Origin: Terebella lapidaria
Lineage: Eukaryota > Annelida > Polychaeta > Terebellida > Terebellidae
Length of the DNA: 64,000 nt
Direction of reading: 5' to 3'
Assembly (NCBI GenBank): GCA_949152475.1
Contig: OX424567.1
Location: forward strand, 31,707,402 to 31,771,401
Shown here piece after piece: positions 1-11,748 of the stretch (position 1 is its first letter; every line of letters starts with the position of its first letter). A model generated the notes under the pieces. That model was not told the origin of the DNA, ran no database searches, and saw only the letters and a program-made list of their open reading frames with translations. A program made the position numbers and the translations under genes.

Positions 1-3000
1 GTCTGTCTGTCTGTCTGTCTGTTTGCACGATACAGGCCACAGTTTTAGTGCGAGCATCACGAAATTTTTCTGATAGGTAGGTATTCACCCAGGAAGGACA
101 CCGAAAGTTTTTGAAGAAAATCGGTTTATTGATGACGTCATCAAAAATTCTTGAAAACTCGAAAAATCCCTATCTTTAACATGGGGCGATTTTTCAAAAA
201 TTCATAACTCGTTTAATTTTTATTGAATTCTCTTGAAATTTTAGTCACATGTGTAGAATGACAACCTCTACAGACATTGCAAGTTTGATCCGGATCGGAT
301 CCGGATTCCGGATTCTACGGATACATTTCATTTTCTTCTGGATCCAATTTTAAAAAAATCATTGGATATTGAATTTTGAAGCTGTTTATGTAGAAAAATG
401 CAGTGTTATTTCTAGTTTAAGGTGCACTTTTTATTTTCAAAATAACTTGAAAACTCGCTGAGATATTAAGACTTAAAGAGACCTGGGGTAAAACTGTTGG
501 TCAGCCCGTTCACAATTCAATATGATGTGGAAACGATTACCCCCTGTGCACACGTACCGTCTCTAATATCAACACTCGGTAGCGTAGTAATACAATATAC
601 CTTGTATGCATCTGAATACTGGTCTAAAGCAACATTTCTGTGGTTTTCCAACTCAGTGATGCACAAGTGATGTAACAAAGCCTAAAACCCTTGTCTAAAT
701 ACAATCTGTGGCAAGCGAGGGGATCTTTTATATCAGCACTATCGGGGGTGACGAAAACGCGTAGGGAGCACCATTCATCTAAAAACCAAAGATCCTGTAC
801 ATGAAACGGATATACGCAGGGTCTCTTCTACTTGCGGAGCTTTATTAGTTGACGAATTGAAAATTCGACAACTATGTTGGTCAGTTCCGTTTGTTTGTTT
901 GTTTGTTTGTCTGTCTGTCTGTCTGTCTGTTTGCACGATACAGGCCACAGTTTTAGTGCGAGCATCACGAAATTTTTCTGATAGGTAGGTATTCACCCAG
1001 GAAGGACACCGAAAGTTTTTGAAGAAAATCGGTTTATTGATGACGTCATCAAAAATTCTTGAAAACTCGAAAAATCCCTATCTTTAACATGGGGCGATTT
1101 TTCAAAAATTCATAACTCGTTTAATTTTTATTGAATTCTCTTGAAATTTTAGTCACATGTGTAGAATGACAACCTCTACAGACATTGCAAGTTTGATCCG
1201 GATCGGATCCGGATTCCGGATTCTACGGATACATTTCATTTTCTTCTGGATCCAATTTTAAAAAAATCATTGGATATTGAATTTTGAAGCTGTTTATGTA
1301 TAAAAATGCAGTGTTATTTCTAGTTTAAGGTGCACTTTTTATTTTCAAAATAACTTGAAAACTCGCTGAGATATTAAGACTTAAAGAGACCTGGGGTAAA
1401 ACTGTTGGTCAGCCCGTTCACAATTCAATATGATGTGGAAACGATTACCCCCTGTGCACACGTACCGTCTCTAATATCAACACTCGGTAGCGTAGTAATA
1501 CAATATACCTTGTATGCATCTGAATACTGGTCTAAAGCAACATTTCTGTGGTTTTCCAACTCAGTGATGCACAAGTGATGTAACAAAGCCTAAAACCCTT
1601 GTCTAAATACAATCTGTGGCAAGCGAGGGGATCTTTTATATCAGCACTATCGGGGGTGACGAAAACGCGTAGGGAGCACCATTCATCTAAAAACCAAAGA
1701 TCCTGTACATGAAACGGATATACGCAGGGTCTCTTCTACTTGCGGAGCTTTATTAGTTGACGAATTGAAAATTCGACAACTATGTTGGTCAGTTCCGTTT
1801 GTTTGTTTGTTTGTCTGTCTGTCTGTCTGTCTGTTTGCACGATACAGGCCACAGTTTTAGTGCGAGCATCACGAAATTTTTCTGATAGGTAGGTATTCAC
1901 CCAGGAAGGACACCGAAAGTTTTTGAAGAAAATCGGTTTATTGATGACGTCATCAAAAATTCTTGAAAACTCGAAAAATCCCTATCTTTAACATGGGGCG
2001 ATTTTTCAAAAATTCATAACTCGTTTAATTTTTATTGAATTCTCTTGAAATTTTAGTCACATGTGTAGAATGACAACCTCTACAGACATTGCAAGTTTGA
2101 TCCGGATCGGATCCGGATTCCGGATTCTACGGATACATTTCATTTTCTTCTGGATCCAATTTTAAAAAAATCATTGGATATTGAATTTTGAAGCTGTTTA
2201 TGTAGAAAAATGCAGTGTTATTTCTAGTTTAAGGTGCACTTTTTATTTTCAAAATAACTTGAAACTCGCTGAGATATTAAGACTTAAAGAGACCTGGGGT
2301 AAAACTGTTGGTCAGCCCGTTCACAATTCAATATGATGTGGAAACGATTACCCCCTGTGCACACGTACCGTCTCTAATATCAACACTCGGTAGCGTAGTA
2401 ATACAATATACCTTGTATGCATCTGAATACTGGTCTAAAGCAACATTTCTGTGGTTTTCCAACTCAGTGATGCACAAGTGATGTAACAAAGCCTAAAACC
2501 CTTGTCTAAATACAATCTGTGGCAAGCGAGGGGATCTTTTATATCAGCACTATCGGGGGTGACGAAAACGCGTAGGGAGCACCATTCATCTAAAAACCAA
2601 AGATCCTGTACATGAAACGGATATACGCAGGGTCTCTTCTACTTGTGGAGCTTTATTAGTTGACGAATTGAAAATTCGACAACTATGTTGGTCAGTTCCG
2701 TTTGTTTGTTTGTTTGTTTGTCTGTCTGTCTGTCTGTCTGTTTGCACGATACAGGCCACAGTTTTAGTGCGAGCATCACGAAATTTTTCTGATAGGTAGG
2801 TATTCACCCAGGAAGGACACCGAAAGTTTTTGAAGAAAATCGGTTTATTGATGACGTCATCAAAAATTCTTGAAAACTCGAAAAATCCCTATCTTTAACA
2901 TGGGGCGATTTTTCAAAAATTCATAACTCGTTTAATTTTTATTGAATTCTCTTGAAATTTTAGTCACATGTGTAGAATGACAACCTCTACAGACATTGCA

Positions 3001-6000
3001 AGTTTGATCCGGATCGGATCCGGATTCCGGATTCTACGGATACATTTCATTTTCTTCTGGATCCAATTTTAAAAAAATCATTGGATATTGAATTTTGAAG
3101 CTGTTTATGTAGAAAAATGCAGTGTTATTTCTAGTTTAAGGTGCACTTTTTATTTTCAAAATAACTTGAAAACTCGCTGAGATATTAAGACTTAAAGAGA
3201 CCTGGGGTAAAACTGTTGGTCAGCCCGTTCACAATTCAATATGATGTGGAAACGATTACCCCCTGTGCACACGTACCGTCTCTAATATCAACACTCGGTA
3301 GCGTAGTAATACAATGTACCTTGTATGCATCTGAATACTGGTCTAAAGCAACATTTCTGTGGTTTTCCAACTCAGTGATGCACAAGTGATGTAACAAAGC
3401 CTAAAACCCTTGTCTAAATACAATCTGTGGCAAGCGAGGGGATCTTTTATATCAGCACTATCGGGGGTGACGAAAACGCGTAGGGAGCACCATTCATCTA
3501 AAAACCAAAGATCCTGTACATGAAACGGATATACGCAGGGTCTCTTCTACTTGCGGAGCTTTATTAGTTGACGAATTGAAAATTCGACAACTATGTTGGT
3601 CAGTTCCGTTTGTTTGTTTGTTTGTCTGTCTGTCTGTCTGTCTGTTTGCACGATACAGGCCACAGTTTTAGTGCGAGCATCACGAAATTTTTCTGATAGG
3701 TAGGTATTCACCCAGGAAGGACACCGAAAGTTTTTGAAGAAAATCGGTTTATTGATGACGTCATCAAAAATTCTTGAAAACTCGAAAAATCCCTATCTTT
3801 AACATGGGGCGATTTTTCAAAAATTCATAACTCGTTTAATTTTTATTGAATTCTCTTGAAATTTTAGTCACATGTGTAGAATGACAACCTCTACAGACAT
3901 TGCAAGTTTGATCCGGATCGGATCCGGATTCCGGATTCTACGGATACATTTCATTTTCTTCTGGATCCAATTTTAAAAAAATCATTGGATATTGAATTTT
4001 GAAGCTGTTTATGTAGAAAAATGCAGTGTTATTTCTAGTTTAAGGTGCACTTTTTATTTTCAAAATAACTTGAAAACTCGCTGAGATATTAAGACTTAAA
4101 GAGACCTGGGGTAAAACTGTTGGTCAGCCCGTTCACAATTCAATATGATGTGGAAACGATTACCCCCTGTGCACACGTACCGTCTCTAATATCAACACTT
4201 GGTAGCGTAGTAATACAATATACCTTGTATGCATCTGAATACTGGTCTAAAGCAACATTTCTGTGGTTTTCCAACTCAGTGATGCACAAGTGATGTAACA
4301 AAGCCTAAAACCCTTGTCTAAATACAATCTGTGGCAAGCGAGGGGATCTTTTATATCAGCACTATCGGGGGTGACGAAAACGCGTAGGGAGCACCATTCA
4401 TCTAAAAACCAAAGATCCTGTACATGAAACGGATATACGCAGGGTCTCTTCTACTTGCGGAGCTTTATTAGTTGACGAATTGAAAATTCGACAACTATGT
4501 TGGTCAGTTCCGTTTGTTTGTTTGTTTGTTTGTCTGTCTGTCTGTCTGTCTGTTTGCACGATACAGGCCACAGTTTTAGTGCGAGCATCACGAAATTTTT
4601 CTGATAGGTAGGTATTCACCCAGGAAGGACACCGAAAGTTTTTGAAGAAAATCGGTTTATTGATGACGTCATCAAAAATTCTTGAAAACTCGAAAAATCC
4701 CTATCTTTAACATGGGGCGATTTTTCAAAAATTCATAACTCGTTTAATTTTTATTGAATTCTCTTGAAATTTTAGTCACATGTGTAGAATGACAACCTCT
4801 ACAGACATTGCAAGTTTGATCCGGATCGGATCCGGATTCCGGATTCTACGGATACATTTCATTTTCTTCTGGATCCAATTTTAAAAAAATCATTGGATAT
4901 TGAATTTTGAAGCTGTTTATGTAGAAAAATGCAGTGTTATTTCTAGTTTAAGGTGCACTTTTTATTTTCAAAATAACTTGAAAACTCGCTGAGATATTAA
5001 GACTTAAAGAGACCTGGGGTAAAACTGTTGGTCAGCCCGTTCACAATTCAATATGATGTGGAAACGATTACCCCCTGTGCACACGTACCGTCTCTAATAT
5101 CAACACTCGGTAGCGTAGTAATACAATATACCTTGTATGCATCTGAATACTGGTCTAAAGCAACATTTCTGTGGTTTTCCATCTCAGTGATGCACAAGTG
5201 ATGTAACAAAGCCTAAAACCCTTGTCTAAATACAATCTGTGGCAAGCGAGGGGATCTTTTATATCAGCACTATCGGGGGTGACGAAAACGCGTAGGGAGC
5301 ACCATTCATCTAAAAACCAAAGATCCTGTACATGAAACGGATATACGCAGGGTCTCTTCTACTTGCGGAGCTTTATTAGTTGACGAATTGAAAATTCGAC
5401 AACTATGTTGGTCAGTTCCGTTTGTTTGTTTGTTTGTTTGTCTGTCTGTCTGTCTGTCTGTTTGCACGATACAGGCCACAGTTTTAGTGCGAGCATCACG
5501 AAATTTTTCTGATAGGTAGGTATTCACCCAGGAAGGACACCGAAAGTTTTTGAAGAAAATCGGTTTATTGATGACGTCATCAAAAATTCTTGAAAACTCG
5601 AAAAATCCCTATCTTTAACATGGGGCGATTTTTCAAAAATTCATAACTCGTTTAATTTTTATTGAATTCTCTTGAAATTTTAGTCACATGTGTAGAATGA
5701 CAACCTCTACAGACATTGCAAGTTTGATCCGGATCGGATCCGGATTCCGGATTCTACGGATACATTTCATTTTCTTCTGGATCCAATTTTAAAAAAATCA
5801 TTGGATATTGAATTTTGAAGCTGTTATGTAGAAAAATGCAGTGTTATTTCTGGTTTAAGGTGCACTTTTTATTTTCAAAATAACTTGAAAACTCGCTGAG
5901 ATATTAAGACTTAAAGAGACCTGGGGTAAAACTGTTGGTCAGCCCGTTCACAATTCAATATGATGTGGAAACGATTACCCCCTGTGCACACGTACCGTCT

Positions 6001-6327
6001 CTAATATCAACACTCGGTAGCGTAGTAATACAATATACCTTGTATGCATCTGAATACTGGTCTAAAGCAACATTTCTGTGGTTTTCCAACTCAGTGATGC
6101 ACAAGTGATGTAACAAAGCCTAAAACCCTTGTCTAAATACAATCTGTGGCAAGCGAGGGGATCTTTTATATCAGCACTATCGGGGGTGACGAAAACGCGT
6201 AGGGAGCACCATTCATCTAAAAACCAAAGATCCTGTACATGAAACGGATATACGCAGGGTCTCTTCTACTTGCGGAGCTTTATTAGTTGACGAATTGAAA
6301 ATTCGACAACTATGTTGGTCAGTTCCG

Positions 6328-6371
6328 TTTGTTTGTTTGTTTGTTTGTCTGTCTGTCTGTCTGTCTGTTTG
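6328..6371 (+). repeat. (TTTG)5(TCTG)5 microsatellite of the monomer
   Basis: This compound tetranucleotide run is present in every monomer at bases 44-87. It is the only common length polymorphism of the array, with steps of 4 bp. It is also where all five insertions in the array landed. A TTTG/TCTG run at the same place is also found in the inserted elements, so it is an inherited part of the element family rather than a later expansion. Confidence 0.95.
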
Positions 6372-6474
6372 CACGATACAGGCCACAGTTTTAGTGCGAG
6401 CATCACGAAATTTTTCTGATAGGTAGGTATTCACCCAGGAAGGACACCGAAAGTTTTTGAAGAAAATCGGTTTA

Positions 6475-6490
6475 TTGATGACGTCATCAA
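6475..6490. promoter_or_regulatory. 16-bp CRE/ATF-type palindrome (one per monomer)
   Basis: TTGATGACGTCATCAA is a perfect inverted repeat centred on TGACGTCA, the consensus core bound by CREB/ATF bZIP factors. It recurs at base 191 of every monomer I read, so about 49 copies sit in this window. The match to the core is seen. Any binding in this organism is inference. Confidence 0.45.
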
Positions 6491-6632
6491 AAATTCTTGA
6501 AAACTCGAAAAATCCCTATCTTTAACATGGGGCGATTTTTCAAAAATTCATAACTCGTTTAATTTTTATTGAATTCTCTTGAAATTTTAGTCACATGTGT
6601 AGAATGACAACCTCTACAGACATTGCAAGTTT

Positions 6633-6668
6633 GATCCGGATCGGATCCGGATTCCGGATTCTACGGAT
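6633..6668 (+). repeat. CGGAT-rich micro-repeat inside the monomer
   Basis: About 35 bp contain repeated CCGGAT/CGGAT words in direct and inverted order, including GATCCGGATC and GGATCCGGATTCC. The segment occurs in each monomer at bases 349-384. Five of the roughly 15 substitutions seen in the whole array fall here. Confidence 0.7.
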
Positions 6669-9065
6669 ACATTTCATTTTCTTCTGGATCCAATTTTAAA
6701 AAAATCATTGGATATTGAATTTTGAAGCTGTTTATGTAGAAAAATGCAGTGTTATTTCTAGTTTAAGGTGCACTTTTTATTTTCAAAATAACTTGAAAAC
6801 TCGCTGAGATATTAAGACTTAAAGAGACCTGGGGTAAAACTGTTGGTCAGCCCGTTCACAATTCAATATGATGTGGAAACGATTACCCCCTGTGCACACG
6901 TACCGTCTCTAATATCAACACTCGGTAGCGTAGTAATACAATATACCTTGTATGCATCTGAATACTGGTCTAAAGCAACATTTCTGTGGTTTTCCAACTC
7001 AGTGATGCACAAGTGATGTAACAAAGCCTAAAACCCTTGTCTAAATACAATCTGTGGCAAGCGAGGGGATCTTTTATATCAGCACTATCGGGGGTGACGA
7101 AAACGCGTAGGGAGCACCATTCATCTAAAAACCAAAGATCCTGTACATGAAACGGATATACGCAGGGTCTCTTCTACTTGCGGAGCTTTATTAGTTGACG
7201 AATTGAAAATTCGACAACTATGTTGGTCAGTTCCGTTTGTTTGTTTGTTTGTTTGTCTGTCTGTCTGTCTGTCTGTTTGCACGATACAGGCCACAGTTTT
7301 AGTGCGAGCATCACGAAATTTTTCTGATAGGTAGGTATTCACCCAGGAAGGACACCGAAAGTTTTTGAAGAAAATCGGTTTATTGATGACGTCATCAAAA
7401 ATTCTTGAAAACTCGAAAAATCCCTATCTTTAACATGGGGCGATTTTTCAAAAATTCATAACTCGTTTAATTTTTATTGAATTCTCTTGAAATTTTAGTC
7501 ACATGTGTAGAATGACAACCTCTACAGACATTGCAAGTTTGATCCGGATCGGATCCGGATTCCGGATTCTACGAATACATTTCATTTTCTTCTGGATCCA
7601 ATTTTAAAAAAATCATTGGATATTGAATTTTGAAGCTGTTTATGTAGAAAAATGCAGTGTTATTTCTAGTTTAAGGTGCACTTTTTATTTTCAAAATAAC
7701 TTGAAAACTCGCTGAGATATTAAGACTTAAAGAGACCTGGGGTAAAACTGTTGGTCAGCCCGTTCACAATTCAATATGATGTGGAAACGATTACCCCCTG
7801 TGCACACGTACCGTCTCTAATATCAACACTCGGTAGCGTAGTAATACAATATACCTTGTATGCATCTGAATACTGGTCTAAAGCAACATTTCTGTGGTTT
7901 TCCAACTCAGTGATGCACAAGTGATGTAACAAAGCCTAAAACCCTTGTCTAAATACAATCTGTGGCAAGCGAGGGGATCTTTTATATCAGCACTATCGGG
8001 GGTGACGAAAACGCGTAGGGAGCACCATTCATCTAAAAACCAAAGATCCTGTACATGAAACGGATATACGCAGGGTCTCTTCTACTTGCGGAGCTTTATT
8101 AGTTGACGAATTGAAAATTCGACAACTATGTTGGTCAGTTCCGTTTGTTTGTTTGTTTGTTTGTCTGTCTGTCTGTCTGTCTGTTTGCACGATACAGGCC
8201 ACAGTTTTAGTGCGAGCATCACGAAATTTTTCTGATAGGTAGGTATTCACCCAGGAAGGACACCGAAAGTTTTTGAAGAAAATCGGTTTATTGATGACGT
8301 CATCAAAAATTCTTGAAAACTCGAAAAATCCCTATCTTTAACATGGGGCGATTTTTCAAAAATTCATAACTCGTTTAATTTTTATTGAATTCTCTTGAAA
8401 TTTTAGTCACATGTGTAGAATGACAACCTCTACAGACATTGCAAGTTTGATCCGGATCGGATCCGGATTACGGATTCTACGGATACATTTCATTTTCTTC
8501 TGGATCCAATTTTAAAAAAATCATTGGATATTGAATTTTGAAGCTGTTTATGTAGAAAAATGCAGTGTTATTTCTAGTTTAAGGTGCACTTTTTATTTTC
8601 AAAATAACTTGAAAACTCGCTGAGATATTAAGACTTAAAGAGACCTGGGGTAAAACTGTTGGTCAGCCCGTTCACAATTCAATATGATGTGGAAACGATT
8701 ACCCCCTGTGCACACGTACCGTCTCTAATATCAACACTCGGTAGCGTAGTAATACAATATACCTTGTATGCATCTGAATACTGGTCTAAAGCAACATTTC
8801 TGTGGTTTTCCAACTCAGTGATGCACAAGTGATGTAACAAAGCCTAAAACCCTTGTCTAAATACAATCTGTGGCAAGCGAGGGGATCTTTTATATCAGCA
8901 CTATCGGGGGTGACGAAAACGCGTAGGGAGCACCATTCATCTAAAAACCAAAGATCCTGTACATGAAACGGATATACGCAGGGTCTCTTCTACTTGCGGA
9001 GCTTTATTAGTTGACGAATTGAAAATTCGACAACTATGTTGGTCAGTTCCGTTTGTTTGTTTGTT

Positions 9066-9092
9066 AGTTGACGAATTAAAAATTCGTCAACT
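9066..9092. other. 5' terminal dyad of the AGTTGACG family
   Basis: AGTTGACGAATT and its exact inverse are separated by AAA. The same arm sequence returns just before the 3' hairpin (11353-11364), which gives the subterminal inverted repeat expected for Helentron/HINE elements. The same dyad occurs at 33293-33319. The satellite monomer carries it with one mismatch. Confidence 0.8.
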
Positions 9093-9244
9093 ATGTTGGT
9101 CAGTTCGGTTTGTCTGTTTGTTTGTTTGTCTGTTTGTTTGTCTGTTTGCACGTTACAGGCCACAGTTTTGGCCGGATCATCACCAAATCGTACGGATACA
9201 ATGCCTAGGTATATACCTGGAAACCGGTGAATTTTGGTGACCCT

Positions 9245-9269
9245 AGGTCAAAGGTCAAGGTCAAGGTCA
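9245..9269 (+). promoter_or_regulatory. Cluster of AGGTCA nuclear-receptor half-sites
   Basis: Four AGGTCA hexamers lie in 25 bp, the first pair spaced by one base (DR1-type) and the others reading TCAAGGTCA. AGGTCA is the half-site of nuclear receptors, and TCAAGGTCA is the extended form used by monomeric receptors of the ERR/FTZ-F1 type. The identical 25-bp cluster occurs at 9670-9694, 33480-33504 and 33905-33929. Sequence match only. Confidence 0.4.
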
Positions 9270-11367
9270 CACAAAACGTTGAAAACACATAAGTGGTCAT
9301 AACTCCGGTTCTAATCGCTCTAGAGACTTCTGACCAAGTGCATGTTGTAGATACACTCGAGTTCTGTCGTCTGTGACCTTGACCTTGACATTTGACTTTG
9401 ACCTTGAGAAATTCGCCCCAGGTTGAAGTCAAGGTCAAGTACGAAGGTCAGCGCAGCATATTGAGTAGTATATCGTTGGAAAGGCCTTGACCCCCTGATC
9501 GCAGTGATACCCTATTTTCGGCGCTGCGACGTACACTGACGTCACAATGACGTCATAAACGTCAAATTCCCGAAATTTCAAAAGGCCATCACATCGTCAA
9601 TACTATATGGAATCTCTTGAAACTTGATATGCATACTGACAGCAATGACCTCTACGAATTTAAGTGCAAAGGTCAAAGGTCAAGGTCAAGGTCATCGAAA
9701 TCCCAGAAAAACACGTTTCCGGTAATAACATCTGTTTGAATTGTCATAGGTTCATGAAAATAGAACCATATCGTTCAGAAGAGGTATAGCAATCGAACCT
9801 ATATGTCAAATTCATGATTGACCTTGAACTTGGTCAGGAAAAAAAGGTCATATGAGGAGAACTTCAAGGTCAAATTTTAAAACTAACTGAAACCTATCAA
9901 GTAGTATATCAAATGAAAGGTCTTGATTCCCTGGTACATACCTTTTCATCAGTTTTGAGCTGTGACGTTTATTGACGTCACAGTGACGTCATAAACGTTA
10001 ATTTTAAAAAATTTCAAACGGTCATAGTGTCCACAAATTTTGTTTGATTCTGATGAAATTTTACAGATACAATATATATATTCATGCACAGACAATGCAC
10101 AATTTTTGTGACTCAAGGTCCAAAGTCAAGGTCAAGGTCACGCAAAATGTTAAAAACACATAAGTGGCCATAACTCCGGTTCTATTCGTGCTAGAGACTT
10201 CAAACCAAGTTCATATTGTAGATAAACTCGAGTTCTATCTTCTGTGACCTTGACCTCGGCATTTGAGCTTGACCTTGAGAGTTTGCCATGAGGTGAATGT
10301 CAAGGTCAGGTACGAAGGTCAGCGAATCATATCGAATAGTATATCGTTGGAAAGGTCTTGGGCCCCTGATTGCAGTGATACCTTATTTTCGGCGCTGCGA
10401 CGTACACTCACGTCACAATGACGTCATAAACGTCAAATTACCGAAATTTCAAAAGGCCATAACAGCGTCAATACTGTATGGAATATCTTGAAACTTGACA
10501 TGCATATTAATAGCATTGACCTCTACGAATTGAAATACAAAGGTCAAAGGTCAAGGTCATCGAAATCCTAGAAAAACACCTTTTCGGTTATAACATCTGC
10601 TTGAATCCTTGTAGTCTCATAATATTTGAACCATATCATTCAGAAGAGGCATGGTAATCATACGTACATGTCAATTTCATAATTGACTTTGAACTTGGTC
10701 GCAAAAATGAGGACACATTCAAAACTTCAAGGTCAAATTTTCAAACTAACTGAAACATATCACAGTTTAGGTCGGATCATCACCAAACTTTATGGAAACA
10801 TTCTTTAGGCTCAAAGCCAGGCACCCATTGATTTTAGTCAGATTCGCCTGTAAAATGTTGCCATGGCATTCTATTGTTATCATCAAAATCTAGTTTGTTC
10901 TTCGTATATTACCGCTCTACAAGCCACAGTTTTGGACGTATCATGACCAAATTGTACATATGAAATGCTTTTGTGTATACTTGGAAATGAGTGAAATTTG
11001 GGGACACTAGGTCAAAGGTCAAGGTCAAATAAAATGTCAAAAACACATAAATGCCCATAACTTCGGTTCTAATCGCCCTAGAGACTTCAAACCAAGTTCA
11101 TATTGTAGATTAACTCGAGTTCTATCTTCTGTGACCTTGACCTTGACATTTGACCTTTGACCTCATTTCAAGGTCAGAGCACAATGTGGCTAATATATCG
11201 CTTTTTATCGACTTTACAGCTTTGGACATACATGTATAAGAAATGATATATGTTAAATCTTCTCATGATTTGAAAATTCAGGTCAGAGCACAAAATGGCT
11301 AATATCTCACTAAAACATATATCTAAAACATATATTGTCCGGTAACCTTCCTAATTCGTCAACTGCC

Positions 11368-11384
11368 GGGCCTATGGCCCCTCG
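11368..11384 (+). other. 3' terminator hairpin of the AGTTGACG family
   Basis: GGGCC-TAT-GGCCC is followed by CTCG. The same module ends the other units at 12403-12419, 13439-13455, 35635-35651, 60391-60407 and 61428-61444. A GC hairpin a few bases from the 3' end is the known terminator feature of Helitron-class elements. Confidence 0.75.
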
Positions 11385-11664
11385 TAATTGTATGTCCATC
11401 AGTAAGATGTCTGTTAGCACGATAGCGACCACAATTCTGGAGATATTTTCACGAAAATTTACACGGTTATTCTTTATGTTAAAGACTAGAAATGGTTCAA
11501 TTTTCGTGAAAATCGGTTGAGTGAAGACGTTACAAAAATATCTAAAAAATTCCTCACGCTGCCGCCACAGTAGCCACACCAATGCCCAGCCATGGGATAT
11601 ACCAGCATTTATTCTGAGCGCGGTCTCTCGTACGCTATATACTTCACGCGCAGCAACTTCAAGC

Positions 11665-11734
11665 GACAGATTGGCTCAGTCAGTAAAGGCGTTAGGTGTT
11701 GGTGCGCGGGGTCATGGGTTCGATTCCTATTGTC
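11665..11734 (+). ncRNA. tRNA-like / SINE-head segment, copy 1
   Basis: This is a 70-nt tRNA-like sequence. An A-box-like TGGCTCAGTCAG at 11672-11683 matches the pol III consensus except at one position. A perfect B box GGTTCGATTCC lies at 11718-11728. The ends pair as GACA(G)AT with ATTGTC. A run of 14 T follows at once (11735-11748) and would stop pol III. The anticodon arm does not fold well, so it is not a functional tRNA gene. It is likely a tRNA-derived SINE head or a captured tRNA pseudogene. Confidence 0.6.
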
Positions 11735-11748
11735 TTTTTTTTTTTTTT
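11735..11748 (+). terminator. T14 run after tRNA-like segment
   Basis: Fourteen consecutive T directly follow the tRNA-like end, as in a pol III terminator. The other two copies keep long T-runs at the same place (12772-12782, with one C just before it, and from 60758). Termination activity is inferred. Confidence 0.4.

Larger units (their letters stand above)
6285..7192 (+). repeat. Reference 908-bp monomer with landmarks
   Basis: This typical monomer shows the internal plan. Bases 1-27 form an imperfect dyad: AGTTGACGAATT, loop GAA, then AATTCGACAACT, a 12-bp stem with one A/A mismatch. The spacer ATGTTGGTCAGTTCCG follows, then (TTTG)5(TCTG)5TTTG at 6328-6371. Next is a body opening with GCACGATACAGGCCACAG. 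A perfect 16-bp palindrome TTGATGACGTCATCAA lies at 6475-6490. A CGGAT-rich segment lies at about 6633-6668. The rest, to 7192, shows no recognisable feature. About 230 bp after the microsatellite are clearly related to the body of the 2.68-kb inserted family (roughly three quarters identical by eye). Confidence 0.9.
1..9064 (+). repeat. Satellite block 1 (monomer 0 partial to start of monomer 10)
   Basis: The block opens inside the TCTG microsatellite of a truncated monomer and contains nine complete monomers starting from 847 to 8101. It ends 56 bp into the monomer at 9009, where an element is inserted. It is the most variable block. It holds private substitutions at 1301, 2646, 3316, 4200, 5182, 5852, 7574 and 8470, and 1-bp deletions near 2262 and 5824. 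It has no gene. Confidence 0.95.
9065..11384 (+). mobile_element. AGGTCA-rich Helentron-like element, copy A
   Basis: The 5' end is a perfect 12-bp dyad, AGTTGACGAATT with loop AAA, at 9066-9092. The ATGTTGGTCA spacer and a TTTG/TCTG run follow. The body has a tandem core of about 870-890 bp repeated a little over two times: the motif CATAACT(C/T)CGGTTCT recurs near 9297, 10168 and 11055. The 3' end has the inverted 5' arm at 11353-11364, a GGCC hairpin at 11368-11380 and CTCG at 11381-11384. The core carries dozens of AGGTCA/TGACCT hexamers and TGACGTCA sites. It is closely related to 33292-35652, with small indels between the two. It is non-coding. Confidence 0.8.

Noticed and set aside
775-996. 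73-codon minus-strand open frame repeated in almost every monomer (TDRQTDRQTNKQTN stretch)
   Set aside because: It is the translation of the TTTG/TCTG microsatellite and the 5' dyad. It persists only because monomers are identical, and 4-bp length steps shift the frame. No domain, and no sign of selection on codons.
9205-9438. 77-codon minus-strand frame and the plus-strand 73-codon frame at 9019-9240
   Set aside because: Both are read from AGGTCA repeats and microsatellite and cross element borders. No coding evidence.
11310-11582. Minus-strand open frames of 90-102 codons at the start of the 1036-bp units (also near 12327 and 60297)
   Set aside because: They run across the terminator hairpin and the decayed microsatellite of joined elements, resemble no protein family I know, and overlap frames on the other strand.
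11665-11734. Functional tRNA gene
   Set aside because: The D and anticodon stems do not form properly and the acceptor pairing needs a bulge. Kept only as a tRNA-like/SINE-head segment.
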